Source of the DNA: Xylocopa sonorina
Taxonomy: Eukaryota; Arthropoda; Insecta; Hymenoptera; Apidae
NCBI RefSeq assembly: GCF_050948175.1
Contig: NC_135202.1
Location: 1,550,001 to 1,614,000 of the forward strand
Direction: 5' to 3'
Length of the DNA: 64,000 nt
A model generated the notes under the pieces. The model had not been told where the DNA came from and did no database searches. It was given only the letters and a program-made list of their open reading frames with translations. Below, piece by piece: positions 45,541-56,656 of the stretch. Every line of letters begins with the position of its first letter. The stretch's first letter is position 1. The position numbers and the translations under genes are program-made.

Positions 45541-45823
45541 ACCATATGTTTTCATGAGCTTTCAAGTAAATATTTCAAATTGGTATAAATATTAATATAT
45601 ATTTTATATTTTATTTAATTCTAAATACCATATCTCTTTAAGATACTCCATTAAATCTAAAATACTGTCTAATTTCATATCATTTTTTGATGTTTTAATT
45701 AAATATTTGAAATTGGTTTATATAATTACACTTATCATATATTTTAGTTACTTAAAAATAGATCACCTCCTCTAATAAAAAATAAATATCTATATGTTAT
45801 ATAAGTCGATCATTTATTTGCAT
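45541..45823 (-). repeat. AT-rich ~133 bp repeat, two units (arm 2)
   Basis: Inverted copy of 30000-30282. One difference I can point to is G at 30178 against the complement of A at 45645. Confidence 0.8.
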
Positions 45824-45832
45824 CGTATCAGT

Positions 45833-48636
45833 TCGCTTTCTTTCCATCGAGGCTTGCATATCCCTCTTTGTTATTCTCGTAATTCGTACTTTAGAAGGTA
45901 TGTAGTACGTATTGATGGTCCGATGCTGAAAATATCTCAAACACTCCTGCTTTACGCAACTTAGCGTATATGCAACCTCCTATCAACATTGTCTATTTTT
46001 TATTTGTTTCGCTTCTTAAAGTATGTATAATCTTCTTTCGGATACATCGCGATTAGATCGTTTCTTAGAGCCATTTTGATGATCTTTTCCTCTCTATGGT
46101 TGTTCTTCTTACTACCCCTGATTACCGATTTTTCGTTCAGCTCACCTGCGATTATTATTCTGTTTGTTTTCTCTCCCTTTCCTATATTAACCTCAATTTC
46201 GTTTATATATTCTTCGATTTCTTTTCGTTCCTGTTCAGCGAGAAGTAGCAGCTTATAGCTTTTGTTCCTTCAACCATTGCATGGACAATTCCGGTCGAGG
46301 AGCATGTGGTGCCATATGTGAAACATTTTCGATTAACGCCGGTTATCCATATCGCAGCATCACCTTTCTCGTCTTGCAGTCAGTATTCTTCCATCTTGTG
46401 TGATTCCGATATTATTACCACGTCGGGAATCATTCGCATTTGCTGCATGATATCTTGCGCGATTCGGCATCTGTTCAGATCGATTTGTAGGACTTTCAAT
46501 TCCATATTCATTTCTTGTTTTTTTTCTATCAAGACCTTTCTGTAGACCGGACAAGTAAAGCTCCGGTAATGTGTCTAATGTACGGATCCCTTCTTCCTGC
46601 CTCGCTGCAGATGATCCACATCTTCTGGAAATTCCCTTATTATCTTCGACTTTTTCGTAATTTCTGCCGATATGTCCCTATTTATGGCATTTGAAGCATC
46701 TCTCTATTCTCGGTAGCACTTTGCAGGGACAAGGTGTTAATGCTATTTTGAGTCGTTTGACCTTCTCCAGTTCTTTACTGTATTCCTGTCCAAATTAAAC
46801 TAACGCGGCTCGGTTGCCTCTCCACGTTTGTTTTAACAACTTGACGTTTATACCGCTATCCTTTCCTTCGATTTCATTCAATGTTCGTCTTATGTCCTCC
46901 TTCATTTCTTCTCTGGTAATCCAACGGATATATGTCCCTTAGTTGGGGCATTACACTCGCACTCGTATGTTTTACTTCGAATACTTTTTCCAGAGTTCCT
47001 TTTATCTCCTTTATTTTGTTCTCTATGCCTGTTTTTTTGTTAAATTCTAGGATTATATCTCCCGCTCTCGATTTCCTTGCGTCATCTTTTCGTATTTCTG
47101 TCGTTTTTTCTGATTCTCCTCATCCCACTGCCTGTCCCCGAATTCTTCCTGCTCCTTTAATTGCTTCATTTTTCTCTGTACCGTTCGCCACTAGTTCGAT
47201 CATGTGTTCGATGTCAGTCTTTTTTTATGTCTGATGTTTTCCACTGTGGCGGCCTTTCGACTATCGCCACTAGAGGGACAGCACAGCCTACAATTTCCTG
47301 AAAGTACTCGCTAACCTATCCTTTCCAATATATAGAAGTTCTTAACTGTCCCTAATATCCCAGCGTCTAAGGCAGGGTCTGCTAGGAAGCCTTACTAATG
47401 AGTCCACTAGCAGGCCCAGAACGAAACGTTCTTCCCCTCTCTTTTCCTTCCTTTCTTTCTTCCTCCTTTATTCTATAGCTACCTGAAGCATGCCGCTTCA
47501 CCACCAACGTTTTCCAATATGTCATTAGCTTCGCCGTATCCTCGCTCAGAATATCTATCATTACATCTGATGTATTGCTGCCTATTCGTCTATTTAAAAG
47601 TGTAGGCGTTATTCTTATCGGTAGCTGTCCCATTATCTTGCACTTACTTCGGCTCCTGATGCTTCTCCTTCCGTGTCTGTGCTTCTTTCCGCCTGTCCAA
47701 CCTTTAATCTTCTGCCAGGATCCGATGGAGCTGATCCCGAATCGCGAGTCAGCAGCACGTCTCAGCAGCATATGCAAGCAGCCTCGTTCACGCCAAGGGT
47801 GGGGGCTTCAGGCCTTCCGTCATCCTACTGTCTACCCTGCTGCGGGCGAGGAACTCCTAAGGCCACTCGACTCGCGACCAGCATCTATCTTATACTCTAA
47901 CCGATTAGTAGCCACGCGTTTTCCATTAAGCTTGCCGCAATGAGTGATATTGATTCGTTCAATCTAAATTGTTATTTTCTTTTTATGTTTCTCGATTTTT
48001 TTACTTTCTCTCACGATATCGTCTATTTCGTTGTACCTTGCCCTTACGGTATGTTATATAATCTGTTGTTTGATATTTTTAGGATTTCCTCTTAATAAAT
48101 GCAATGCTTCCACAGATTTTCTTTTCCTTTCTCTTTAGTTACATTGTTGATATTTTATGCTTTCCACCCTCCACATTCTCTGTCTACACCATCCCGAAAC
48201 CGGCGTTATACGATTGCTTCAGGATTGTGCCCCGGTCTCGCTATACTGAGATCGAGTGTTCTCTCTCGCATCCGTTGATCTATATACGTCATATATTGGA
48301 GAATGTCTCTCTTATCCTTTATATTTTTCGAAATATGTTTTAGTTAGATGTATATTAGATACGCGTCGATATATCGGATTTGCGTACGGTTTTTTAGTAA
48401 AGTTTTATTCTTTTCCGACTGTTGGTTTCCATTTCGCCGAAGGCTGTCCTGTATTTAATGCGGAATCGCTCCGATTGAACCCGCCGATCATTACATTACA
48501 TTACGTGAATAAACGTTCAATCGGAGCGGATCTCTGCCACTCCGTAATTGCGGAAGGCTTACTGCATAGACTTATCTCTGGGAAAGTTGCAGAGGTTGCT
48601 TTCGAATCGAGATGGAAGTGTGGTTATTTTTGATTT
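45833..48636 (-). mobile_element. Element X, arm 2
   Basis: A mirror of 27432-29990 on the minus strand; positions sum to 75823 from 27478/48345 through 30366/45457. It contains the same truncated endonuclease (45833-46520), decayed gag (46570-47777) and repeat Z (47244-47508). Unlike arm 1 it keeps ~265 bp at 48346-48610 on the 5' side, which arm 1 lacks. Only isolated substitutions separate the mirrored parts. Confidence 0.85.
48468..48527. other. Potential hairpin, 13 bp perfect stem
   Basis: gctccgattgaac at 48468-48480 pairs with gttcaatcggagc at 48515-48527 across a 34 base loop. It lies in the 265 bp present only in arm 2, probably the X 5' UTR. Confidence 0.7.
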
Positions 48637-48660
48637 ACTTAGATTAGGTTAGGTTGGGTT
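48637..48660 (+). repeat. Degenerate TTAGG repeat between X and R1b
   Basis: attaggttaggttgggttt separates the 5' ends of X (minus) and R1b (plus), the same head-to-head arrangement as at 27396-27431. Confidence 0.75.
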
Positions 48661-49269
48661 TGGGTTCTAAAGTTGGTGCATTTTTGCAACAATATGTGCC
48701 ATGCCCACCTCTTCGTGGTGGAACATGGTAACAACGGAATTTTCCGGTGGCTAACGGGGCTCTGGCTTTCAGGGATCGTGGATACCTAGTAGCCTCCGTG
48801 ATACTCCGGGGGGATGCTAGCGGGATCTTCGGATTTTGGCAGGGCCTCCATTGCCGGTACGGTCCAGAGTTGAGGAGTGTTATTGGTTGAAGCGGTCTCC
48901 CTCGCAGGGGCCACGGCCAATTCTGTTCGTGGTACGGGGGGTTGCGACCCTGTGATCCCGTAACTCGGCAGGGGTGGTGTTACCCCTGTCGTAATACCGT
49001 AAACCGTTGGTCATGTTTCGCCGGAACGAGCGGCTTGCTTTAATTGGCCGACCAGCCAGGGGATAAATCTGTATAAAAAGTTCTTAGCATCAAGATGCGG
49101 TACGCGGCGATGGAGAACGCTCAGTCCTCGCGGCTTGGCGAGGCCGTTAGGTGCACTTGTCTCTAGCGACCAACCCCAAGGATACTGGCGCCCCCCGGGT
49201 GTATAAGCCTTCCCTTGGCGGCTCTGTTAGGGGTGACCTCAGAACAGTGGAAACCGGGGGAACAGTATG

Positions 49270-51250
49270 GAAAATTCTTCAACTTTTAAAAAACCTAGGA
49301 ATAGACGAGAGGGCGGTGACTAGTAAGTTCCGAATGCTCAGTGGTTCAAGGCCAGCTATGGTCTCGGACAGTGTGCGTGGTGTACTGTAGAAGGGCGCCG
49401 ATGAAGAATCGGGAGATGCCTCCTACGATTCTGATACGTCTGTGGGAACGGTACGATCCACTTTTTCGGTGCAGCGACCCTACCCGAAATTGAAAAAGCG
49501 TAGGAGACCTCTAACGACAGGGGAGTATGTCGGCCTCGCTGAGGCAAAGTGGGCCTACGTTCAGGTGCAACGTGAGGCAGAGGTGGTGGATCTCGACCTG
49601 GAAATCCACCATGACACAGGCATCTCGCCACCACCGGGAAAGTTGTCATCGCGTGTGTTGGAAATGGAGGACTTCCGTCTGGGGGCAAGGAATAAGCCTC
49701 AAGGGGACCATCCAGACGGATCTAAGGGCTGGTGCCAGGTGCTTGAGGGATGCCACCATCGAATAGGCGCAGAGGGTGAAACGTTCGGCTGCACCACCGG
49801 CGCCGTTAGAGGCCTTGCAGGCGGAAAGTAAACGCCTGCAACGCAGACTCAGTGCATTGGACAGGCGATCTTCAGGCCCGCCAACAATAATGTTGGCGAA
49901 CCTGGAGCTCGCGAGCCACGCGAGGCTATCATTAGCCTTGCCTTTGAAGGAAGTGAGGACTCTGTCCGCAGGCAATGGTGTCTCGACACCCGAGTAGGAG
50001 ACAGGGTCCGCACTACTCAATTAGGTAGCGGACCTGATCAACACCAAAATGGAAAAGATCCTTAGGGAGATCCCTCCTGCAAAGAAGACGGACGCCATGC
50101 CCTTGAGTGGTCCGGTAACACAGGCCACCGAAGGCAAGACGATGACGAAGAAGCAGGACAAGAAGAAGAAAGGAAAGAGGCCTGTGGCTTCGAGAGCACT
50201 TCCCCATCATTTTCTGAAGTCAAAAGTGCCTCATCTGGGGCATCAAGACGGCTGGCGATGGCGCGCCAGGAAATGAAGTGCTTGGCTGCAGCGGCATGAG
50301 CCCCATCAACTTCATCTAGTATTGCAAAGGAGGGTACATGGGTCCAGGTGGCGGGAACAAAGGCCGCAGGGGCGGCCAAGAAGGCCCAATCAGCCCCTGC
50401 TCCACCGCCGAAGGCCTACAAAGAAAAGAAGGCGGAAGATAGGCCGAAGTTGGGTCGGCTGCCGCGTACAGCGGCGGTAGCAGTGCCCGTCCAGCCTGGC
50501 AGCAAGTTCACGTATAAGGACGTTATGACTGATGCAAGGCAGAGGGTGAAGATGGCCGATGTTGGGGTGAAAAGTGTCCGCCCCAGGAAGGCACGGACCA
50601 GTGGGTTCCTTGTTGAAATTGCCGGTCTGGAGATAGAGGCCAAGGCCATTGCTTTGGCTGAAAAGTTGTGCGAGTCTTTGGCCGACGGCGGCGTCGCGGT
50701 ATCCATGTCAAACAAGAAGGTGGATCTCCGCGTGCTCGTTCTGGACGAGTCGGTCACCTCAACTGAAGTGGCCAAGGCTAATGCCGGCAGCATCCGGTTG
50801 GGGTAGTGTGACGCCCGTGTAGTAACATTGAAAGCCCGTACGGAGCAGTGTTACTGCTGCTGGGCTCTTGGGCATGTCCAGCAGCGGTGCACTGCACAGG
50901 TGGACCGGTCGCACCTGCGTCACAAGTGCGGCGAGACCGGCCACCAGGCGGGCCTTTGTTCCGCGGCCGCGCCGTTGTGCTTCGACTGCAAGGAAGCAAG
51001 ACGGCCCGCGAACCATCGAACGGGGGCAAGTCTTGTTTCCAACCTAAGACCTGCCGTAACAGCAAGGGGGCACAGCCGTCGCCGGCTGCGCAAAAGAAGG
51101 GAGGATTGACAGGGGGAAACAAGAAACGAGTCACCAGTTTCCATGAAGGGTGTGGTGCATCGGCATCACCCACCACCGTGGAATGTTCCGGCCGTCGGAT
51201 GGACACTGCAAACGAGGATGATGCTGGCCGGGGGTATGCGATGTACACGG
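49270..51250 (+). pseudogene. R1b gag (ORF1) with zinc knuckles
   Basis: Readable in order: STFSVQRPYPKLKKRRRPLT and GEYVGLAEAKWAYVQVQREA (49442-49620), a Lys-rich segment (TKKQDKKKKGKRPVASR, about 50140-50200), AKKAQSAPAPPPKAY (50370), KFTYKDVMTDARQRV, and EIAGLEIEAKAIALAEKLCE. From 50850 comes a zinc array: CYCCWALGHVQQRC is an intact C-x2-C-x4-H-x4-C knuckle, HKCGETGHQAGLC has lost its first Cys, and CFDCKEARRPANH begins a third. Knuckle-bearing gags coat element RNA. Frame breaks occur near 49395, 49690, 50280 and 50805. Confidence 0.85.
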
Positions 51251-51259
51251 TATAACGTT

Positions 51260-53780
51260 CCCGCCTCCCCGCGGTCAAATCATCCAGACCGATCTCCACC
51301 ATGCCATCGCCGGACCGATTGCCACAGGACCTAATGGTTTTGGGTCTTTGCGGTGAAATGGTTGAGTTGGTGGTAGTCGCGGAACCGTACTCAGTTCTCC
51401 AGCGCCCATCCTGGGCTGGTGACTGGGACGACTGCGTAGTGATCGCCCAGTCGGTCTCGTCGCGGATATGGCCGATTGCGCCTGTTGCACGCGTCCACGG
51501 TTTCATGGCGGTCGACTGGGCGGTTTGTCTGGCGCCACTGAGCTGACCCTTCAGTCGCTTTGACATTCTACAGGACGAGCTGCAGAACATCGTTTCCTTG
51601 CACGCAGCTCGTCCAGTGTTTATCCTCGGGGACCTCAATGCTCACGCATCTACATGGCACTCCCCGAAGACGGACCAGAGGGATCACTCGGCGCTGGACG
51701 GGGCGACTGGCCTGGGTCTCGGGTTGTTAAACCGGGGCTCGGCCAGCACGTGCGTACGGTACCAGGGCGAAAGTATTGTGGATCTTTCTTTCGCAAATAA
51801 CCCCGGTCGCGCGCCGTGTGTCGAGTTGGAGAGTCGACGACGTGGAGACTCTCTCAGGTCATGCTTACATTCGCATAGAGGTTTCTACGCCTCCTCTGAC
51901 CCGCTCATCAGCCCACCACCAGAGGAGATGGGCCTTGATAGGCATGGATGAGGACGCCCTATGATATCCGTCTGCGACGTGGGGATGCCACATGTCAGAG
52001 CCAATCCGCCCCGCCGCTCGATGTACTGGTGGGAAGGCGACATACAGCAGCTCCACACTGATTGTGGTGCCGCTCGGCGCCAGTACACCACGACGAGGCG
52101 TCGACGTAACAACAACGCGGCAAGAACGGCACAATTGTATGCTGACTATCGTGAGCACTCAAAGCAGCTGCAGCTGGGCATCAGGAGTGCCATGACTCAG
52201 GCTTGAGGCGGACTCCTCTCCAAGCTCCGTGAGGATCCATGGGGACGCCCTTACAAACTTGTAAGGGCACTTGTTCCCGTCTAGGGAGGTGTTGGCGCCA
52301 ACTTAATCCAACGCCCACGTTGAATGGTCACAGAAAATGGAGGTGTCCGGGGAGGAGCTAGCCGGCACCGTCAGACGCATGTGGAGCGGAACACCGCCCC
52401 CTGGCCCTGACGGCATTCCCTGACGCTCCTGAGTCTTGGCACTCAGTGTCCTCGGTCCCCGTCTGTGCAGGTTCTTCACAGTCTGCCTCCAGACAAAGAC
52501 GATTCCACGCCTTCCGCTTACAGGTCTATCGTATTGTAGGACGAGGTCAGTAATCTCTTTGAGCGAATTGTTCAGCGTTGCTTCGTCCAGCTCCTGTCTC
52601 GGGATGGACTCGACCTGACCGGGTGTCAGTTTGGCTTCTGAGAGGGACATTCGACCATTCACGCGACCTGGCGCATTAAGTCCCTCTCGAACTCGGCTAC
52701 GCCCCCCCCCCCCCCCCCCGGGGGGTTGCTGTGGCAGTTTCACTGAACCAGCAGAATGCCTTCAACACTCTCTCGTCGGCGGCCATCGGCGGGGCACTCG
52801 AAAGTCACGAAGTGACTCTTTACCTGCGGATGGTAGTCGGAGATTACCTCAGGACAGGGCCATCGTTTACGGCGCTGCAATGGGCCTATAAGGCGTGAAA
52901 TAAACCGCAGGGGTCCGTTTTGGGCCCCCTACTTTGGCTTGGGGAGAGCAATTCGTCGAGAGGAGATCGCCCTTGCGGCCATCGCCTCGCGTATTCGGGG
53001 CTTAGGGTTGGAGTCGTCCCCTCAAAAGATGGAAATCATCTGTTTTTGCCTTTGTAGGAGGGGCGCTCCGGCCCCGTGTCTGCTGAGGATCGGGTCGCCC
53101 GACGTCCAGATAGCTAAGGACATCAAATATTTAGGTGTCTACTTGGACAGCTCTTGGAGCTTCGTCCCACATTTCGTTCGTCTGCCCGTCAGGTTTGGCA
53201 AACTCACGACTCATTTGAGTCGCATCATGCCCAACCAGGCGAGCGGCTGCGCCGCCTCTATTGTGGCGTTATAAAAAGCGTGGCACTGCACGGTGCCCCT
53301 GTATGGGTCGACGCACTGATGGCAAGTCGGAAAAGCATCACGCTTTTCCGAAGTGAGTGAAGACGCGCGGTCATACGCTTCATTAGGGTGTACCGTATGG
53401 TGTCCTTTGAGGAGGCCACCTCCGTGGCGGGACTTCTACCTTCCTTTATTGGCGTCATCGTCTTGGTCAAATCTCCAGCCCGCCAGGGGAAATGTCAAGT
53501 CGGGACGAGCTTAGGCTCCAGGCTCGGCGATCCATTATGTCAAGGTAGTGGGACGAGCTGTCCCGTTGCAGCGACCATTGGATCGTCGGGGCGATCATGC
53601 CCGTCTTAAATAGACGGATAGGTCGCAGCACCGGACGGCTTACGTTCCGATACACACAGGTGCTGACCGACCATGGACGTTTCGGTCGGTACCTGTTGCC
53701 GAATCGGACGCAAGCCCGGCACACTCTCCCTGAGTGTCCTGTCTGGGGGGGTGCCGCGTTGGGCATTAGCGGCGGAGGTG
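51260..53780 (+). pseudogene. R1b ORF2: endonuclease, RT lacking YADD region, zinc end
   Basis: Endonuclease: LVVVAEPYSVLQRPSWAGDW (51370-51430) and VFILGDLNAHASTWHS (51615-51665) carry the active-site Glu and the Gly-Asp-x-Asn motif; GESIVDLSFANN follows. RT: GPDGIP (52400), YRSIV-like, CQFGFREGHSTIHA (52625-52665), then a homopolymer run C18G6 (52702-52725) replaces the segment before the first Asp. After GPFWAPYF (52910) the sequence jumps to FGLGRAIRREEIALAAIASR. About 35 residues, including the catalytic Tyr-Ala-Asp-Asp box present in R1a, are missing. KYLGVYLDSSWSFVPHF follows. The C-terminal zinc end is shortened (HTLPECPVW, about 53720). Clearly dead. Confidence 0.87.
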
Positions 53781-54564
53781 GATCCGAACCTCTCGTTGCT
53801 GAGTATCCTGTCGGGGATGCTTGGTCGCGAGAGTATCTGGCAGGCCATGGTCTACTTTTGCCAGGGAGTCATGTTAGCGAGCAATCTCCGCTTATTCTAC
53901 GTCGCCTACGAGGTCGGCGTCTTAGACCCACCCACCTTAGGGTGGAAGTCACTCCTTAGAACCCTTCGGAGGATAGCACTTTGCCTTGTCTGCCGCAGCT
54001 GCGGACCACGATGGTGGCGATTACGCCCCAGGGACCACGACTTGGCGTTTATCGGGTCCGAAGCGCCCGGGGCTCCCAGTCCGTCCGGGTCACGCCTGGC
54101 CCGAAGCATCGACGACACCCGTGTGGAGTGGATCACCTTTGGCGGTCGTACCCCGCGTATATGCACGGGTGTTATCCGGTGGGCGCGGTCGGTACGTTGG
54201 GGGAAACGTATCGACCATGGCACGCGTTCCCCGGGACGGGAGTAATAGTTGTGTGACTCAGCCACCTCTCCATCCTCCTCTGACGGAGGAATGTATGCCG
54301 ACGACCACAATCCCCTCCGGGAGTGGGGTATTCTAAGTCACCACAGTGGACCCCACCGCCAGTGAGGGGAACGGACGTGTTCGTACATAGTTCCCGGTTC
54401 CCTCCCAGCAGCGCCGAGGACGGCCACCGTGTGGTTTTAGCCGGTAAGAGTCCAGCATACACCCGGCGTTTCCCAGCTCCGAGGGATCCATGAGGATTTC
54501 CCCACGTTAAAAAAAAGATTTACGGAAGCGTAGGCTTGATTAGTTTTTGTTTAAAAGGGATAAA

Positions 54565-54590
54565 GTTAGGTTGTGTTAGGTTGGGTTAAA
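54565..54590 (+). repeat. Degenerate TTAGG-like stretch downstream of R1b
   Basis: gttaggttgtgttaggttgg lies about 50 bp after the R1b A-tract; mutated telomeric units. Confidence 0.6.
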
Positions 54591-54659
54591 TTTGAGTGAA
54601 GGAAAGTTAAGTTTAAATTATGTTTAGAGGATGTTAGATTAAATTAAGCCAAGTAAGAG

Positions 54660-55030
54660 ATGGATTACCGATAGCTGGCAATGCCATCCGTCGATAGTTC
54701 CTAAATTACCGAATATTGGCAATACCAGCCGTCGTTATATCATGAGTTATCGATCGCACGCATCACCCTACTGTCGATATATCGTGAGTTACCGACCGCA
54801 GGCAACTCCAGTCATTGATAAGTCTTGAGTTAGCTACTATTGGTTATACCAGATGTGTGTGATAGCATACGTTATCGGTTGTTGGTAACTCCAATCGTCG
54901 ATAATTTATGGATTATTAAGCACAAGCAGCACCAGCTGTCGGTCGATTGTGTGTAACCGACTGTCAGCAGCACCATCTATCGGTAAGTTATAAGTTATTC
55001 TTAATGGGAACACCCATCCGTAGGTATGTA
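54660..55030 (+). repeat. 41 bp minisatellite (about 9 units)
   Basis: A (g/a)ttaccgat-like motif recurs at 54664, 54705, 54746, 54788, 54829, 54871, 54912, 54953 and 54994, that is 41-42 bp steps. Units follow the scheme ttaccgatc-gcaggcaacaccag-ccgtcgataa with heavy divergence. Confidence 0.9.
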
Positions 55031-55221
55031 TTGACTCGTTTCGGCATCTCTTCAATCAGTGCTGAAGCAGAATTGCGAACAGCTTGAACAGTTTTCTCAG
55101 AGATAACTCCACCGATCTGACTACAATGGACGCCACATATAGGTTCTCACGAAACAATTTGCCACACAACTCAGTGCTGAAAGGGTTAATAATGCTAGCG
55201 CTATTACTTTAACCAGGCATA

Positions 55222-56656
55222 GAATCTATAGGTATGAAAAATTATGATCTTGTGAATAATATCAATTCTGGAGGAACATTTCTAATGTAAGTATAAAAGT
55301 TCTGTTTTAGTTGTAGAAACAAAATTCACTAATATGACATTATACTTATTTTCAGATCCAAGGTATGCTTACCATATTCAAAGAAAGGCACAAATCCTCA
55401 TATAATAAATATCAGTCCACGACTAAGTATAAAAATTAAACGAATATGGTTTCAAACTCTTGTCGATTATATAATATCTAAGTTTGGAATGTTAATGCGT
55501 GATCCTGGAAGGGCAGATGAATATGAAAATGATGGTATTGCTGTGAATGCAGTCTTGTCAAAGACTGCAGTATATTATAGGTATTTCTAATTTCATTATT
55601 AGGAAGAATAATTCTCTCAATTTAAGATTGTCTTACGCACGTATTGTCTCAGGTATACATATGGCTGCGATAGAGATGTTAGTTGGTTCAGAATCACAGA
55701 ATTATAGTGGGAAGCTGGAAATAATCGGTGATGCAATTACGCTTTTATTTTGCAAAGACAGTAAATCTGTTACTAATCAGTCTTTAATCGATGAGGCAAT
55801 ATTAAAAAACTGAAGGAATGTCTGATTTTACCTATTATGCGTGTAATCCAGATGCAAATAATTAACTAAGGGTTTACAATTAATACATGAATGTACAATT
55901 TACATTTTAGTAAACAAATCAATTTATTTTACAGAATATAAATATTATTGATAAGATAAATTGTTGCCTGATTCCTTCCTAGAGGAGAATTTGGAACATA
56001 TAGATTTAGATCATTATATATGACAATTGAAAAAAATGAACAAATGATACAAATAAATCAGAGGAGAAGATCATGCAAATATTAATTGTCATCCAAACTA
56101 ATTTAAACAACGAATTTGTTAACAAAACTGTAAGCTCAAATACTATATTGTTCATTATGTTAAAAAAATTTATTAGTCTTCGTACATTACAGTACATCAT
56201 AGATCAGTCTGATTAATTGCCCAAGCAACCATAATCCAAAAGTTAATTTAACATCACTTTTGCAAAAATTTAGGAGACGTAAATTTCGTAAATTTTAATG
56301 GTGACGAAACTGGTACACGGTTTTTGGATCTTAAAAATGGTAAAAAGGTGCAGCAGGGAGAGGAGAACCTAGTCAACCACTAGATACAACATTAACAATG
56401 GATTTTCAAAATTTTCTCGCAATGCTATCTCATAAAAAAAATATATTTTTTATGTGCAAATTAATTAGAAATGCGAAATAATTTTACTAGTAACATAATA
56501 TTATGTGTCCTTCCGAGAATTAAAACTTGCATCGACAAAGCCGCAATGGGAAAGTTGAAAATTAGCAGTGATCTACGAAAAGCAATGAAATTAGAGAAAT
56601 TAATGGTCAGTTTAAAGTCAAAACCTGCTTTGAAAAATTTAATACCGTCTTCTTAA
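55222..56656 (+). pseudogene. HSDL2: HSDL2-like pseudogene (SDR C-terminal half plus SCP2 domain)
   Basis: Plus-strand readings match hydroxysteroid dehydrogenase-like protein 2 in order: NINSGGTFLMSKVCLPYSKK, INISPRLSI, DYIISKFGMLMRDPGRADEY and NDGIAVNAVLSKTAV of the SDR half (the YxxxK catalytic site is altered, Y-IISK), AAIEMLVGSESQNYSGKLEI, LIDEAILKN, then the sterol-carrier domain GDETGTRFLDLKNGK and MGKLKISSDLRKAMKLEKLM. The N-terminal NAD-binding half is absent. GT-AG introns are retained (55287-55355 and probably 55581-55652), so this is a DNA-level duplicate and not a processed copy. Frameshifts after LKN (about 55812) and in the SCP2 part (about 56380), plus stops, make it a pseudogene. 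HSDL2 is a peroxisomal/mitochondrial lipid-related protein. Confidence 0.85.
55287..55355 (+). other. Retained intron in HSDL2 pseudogene
   Basis: gtaagtataaaag at the donor and ttattttcag at the acceptor. Removing it joins FLI and SKVCLP in frame. Confidence 0.75.

Larger units (their letters stand above)
48661..54517 (+). mobile_element. R1b: near full-length R1-clade retrotransposon (5.9 kb)
   Basis: Layout: 5' UTR (48661-49270), gag (about 49270-51250), ORF2 with endonuclease, RT and zinc region (51260-53780), a 3' UTR and a terminal cccacgttaaaaaaaa. Both ends are shared with other copies (5' with R1c, 3' with R1a), so this is nearly the whole element. The flanks carry degenerate TTAGG on both sides (48637-48660 and 54565-54590). 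Multiple frameshifts and a C18G6 run make it inactive. Confidence 0.9.

Noticed and set aside
55547..55813. Functional short HSDL2-like gene
   Set aside because: Frameshifts and stops follow on both sides and the N-terminal enzyme half is missing.
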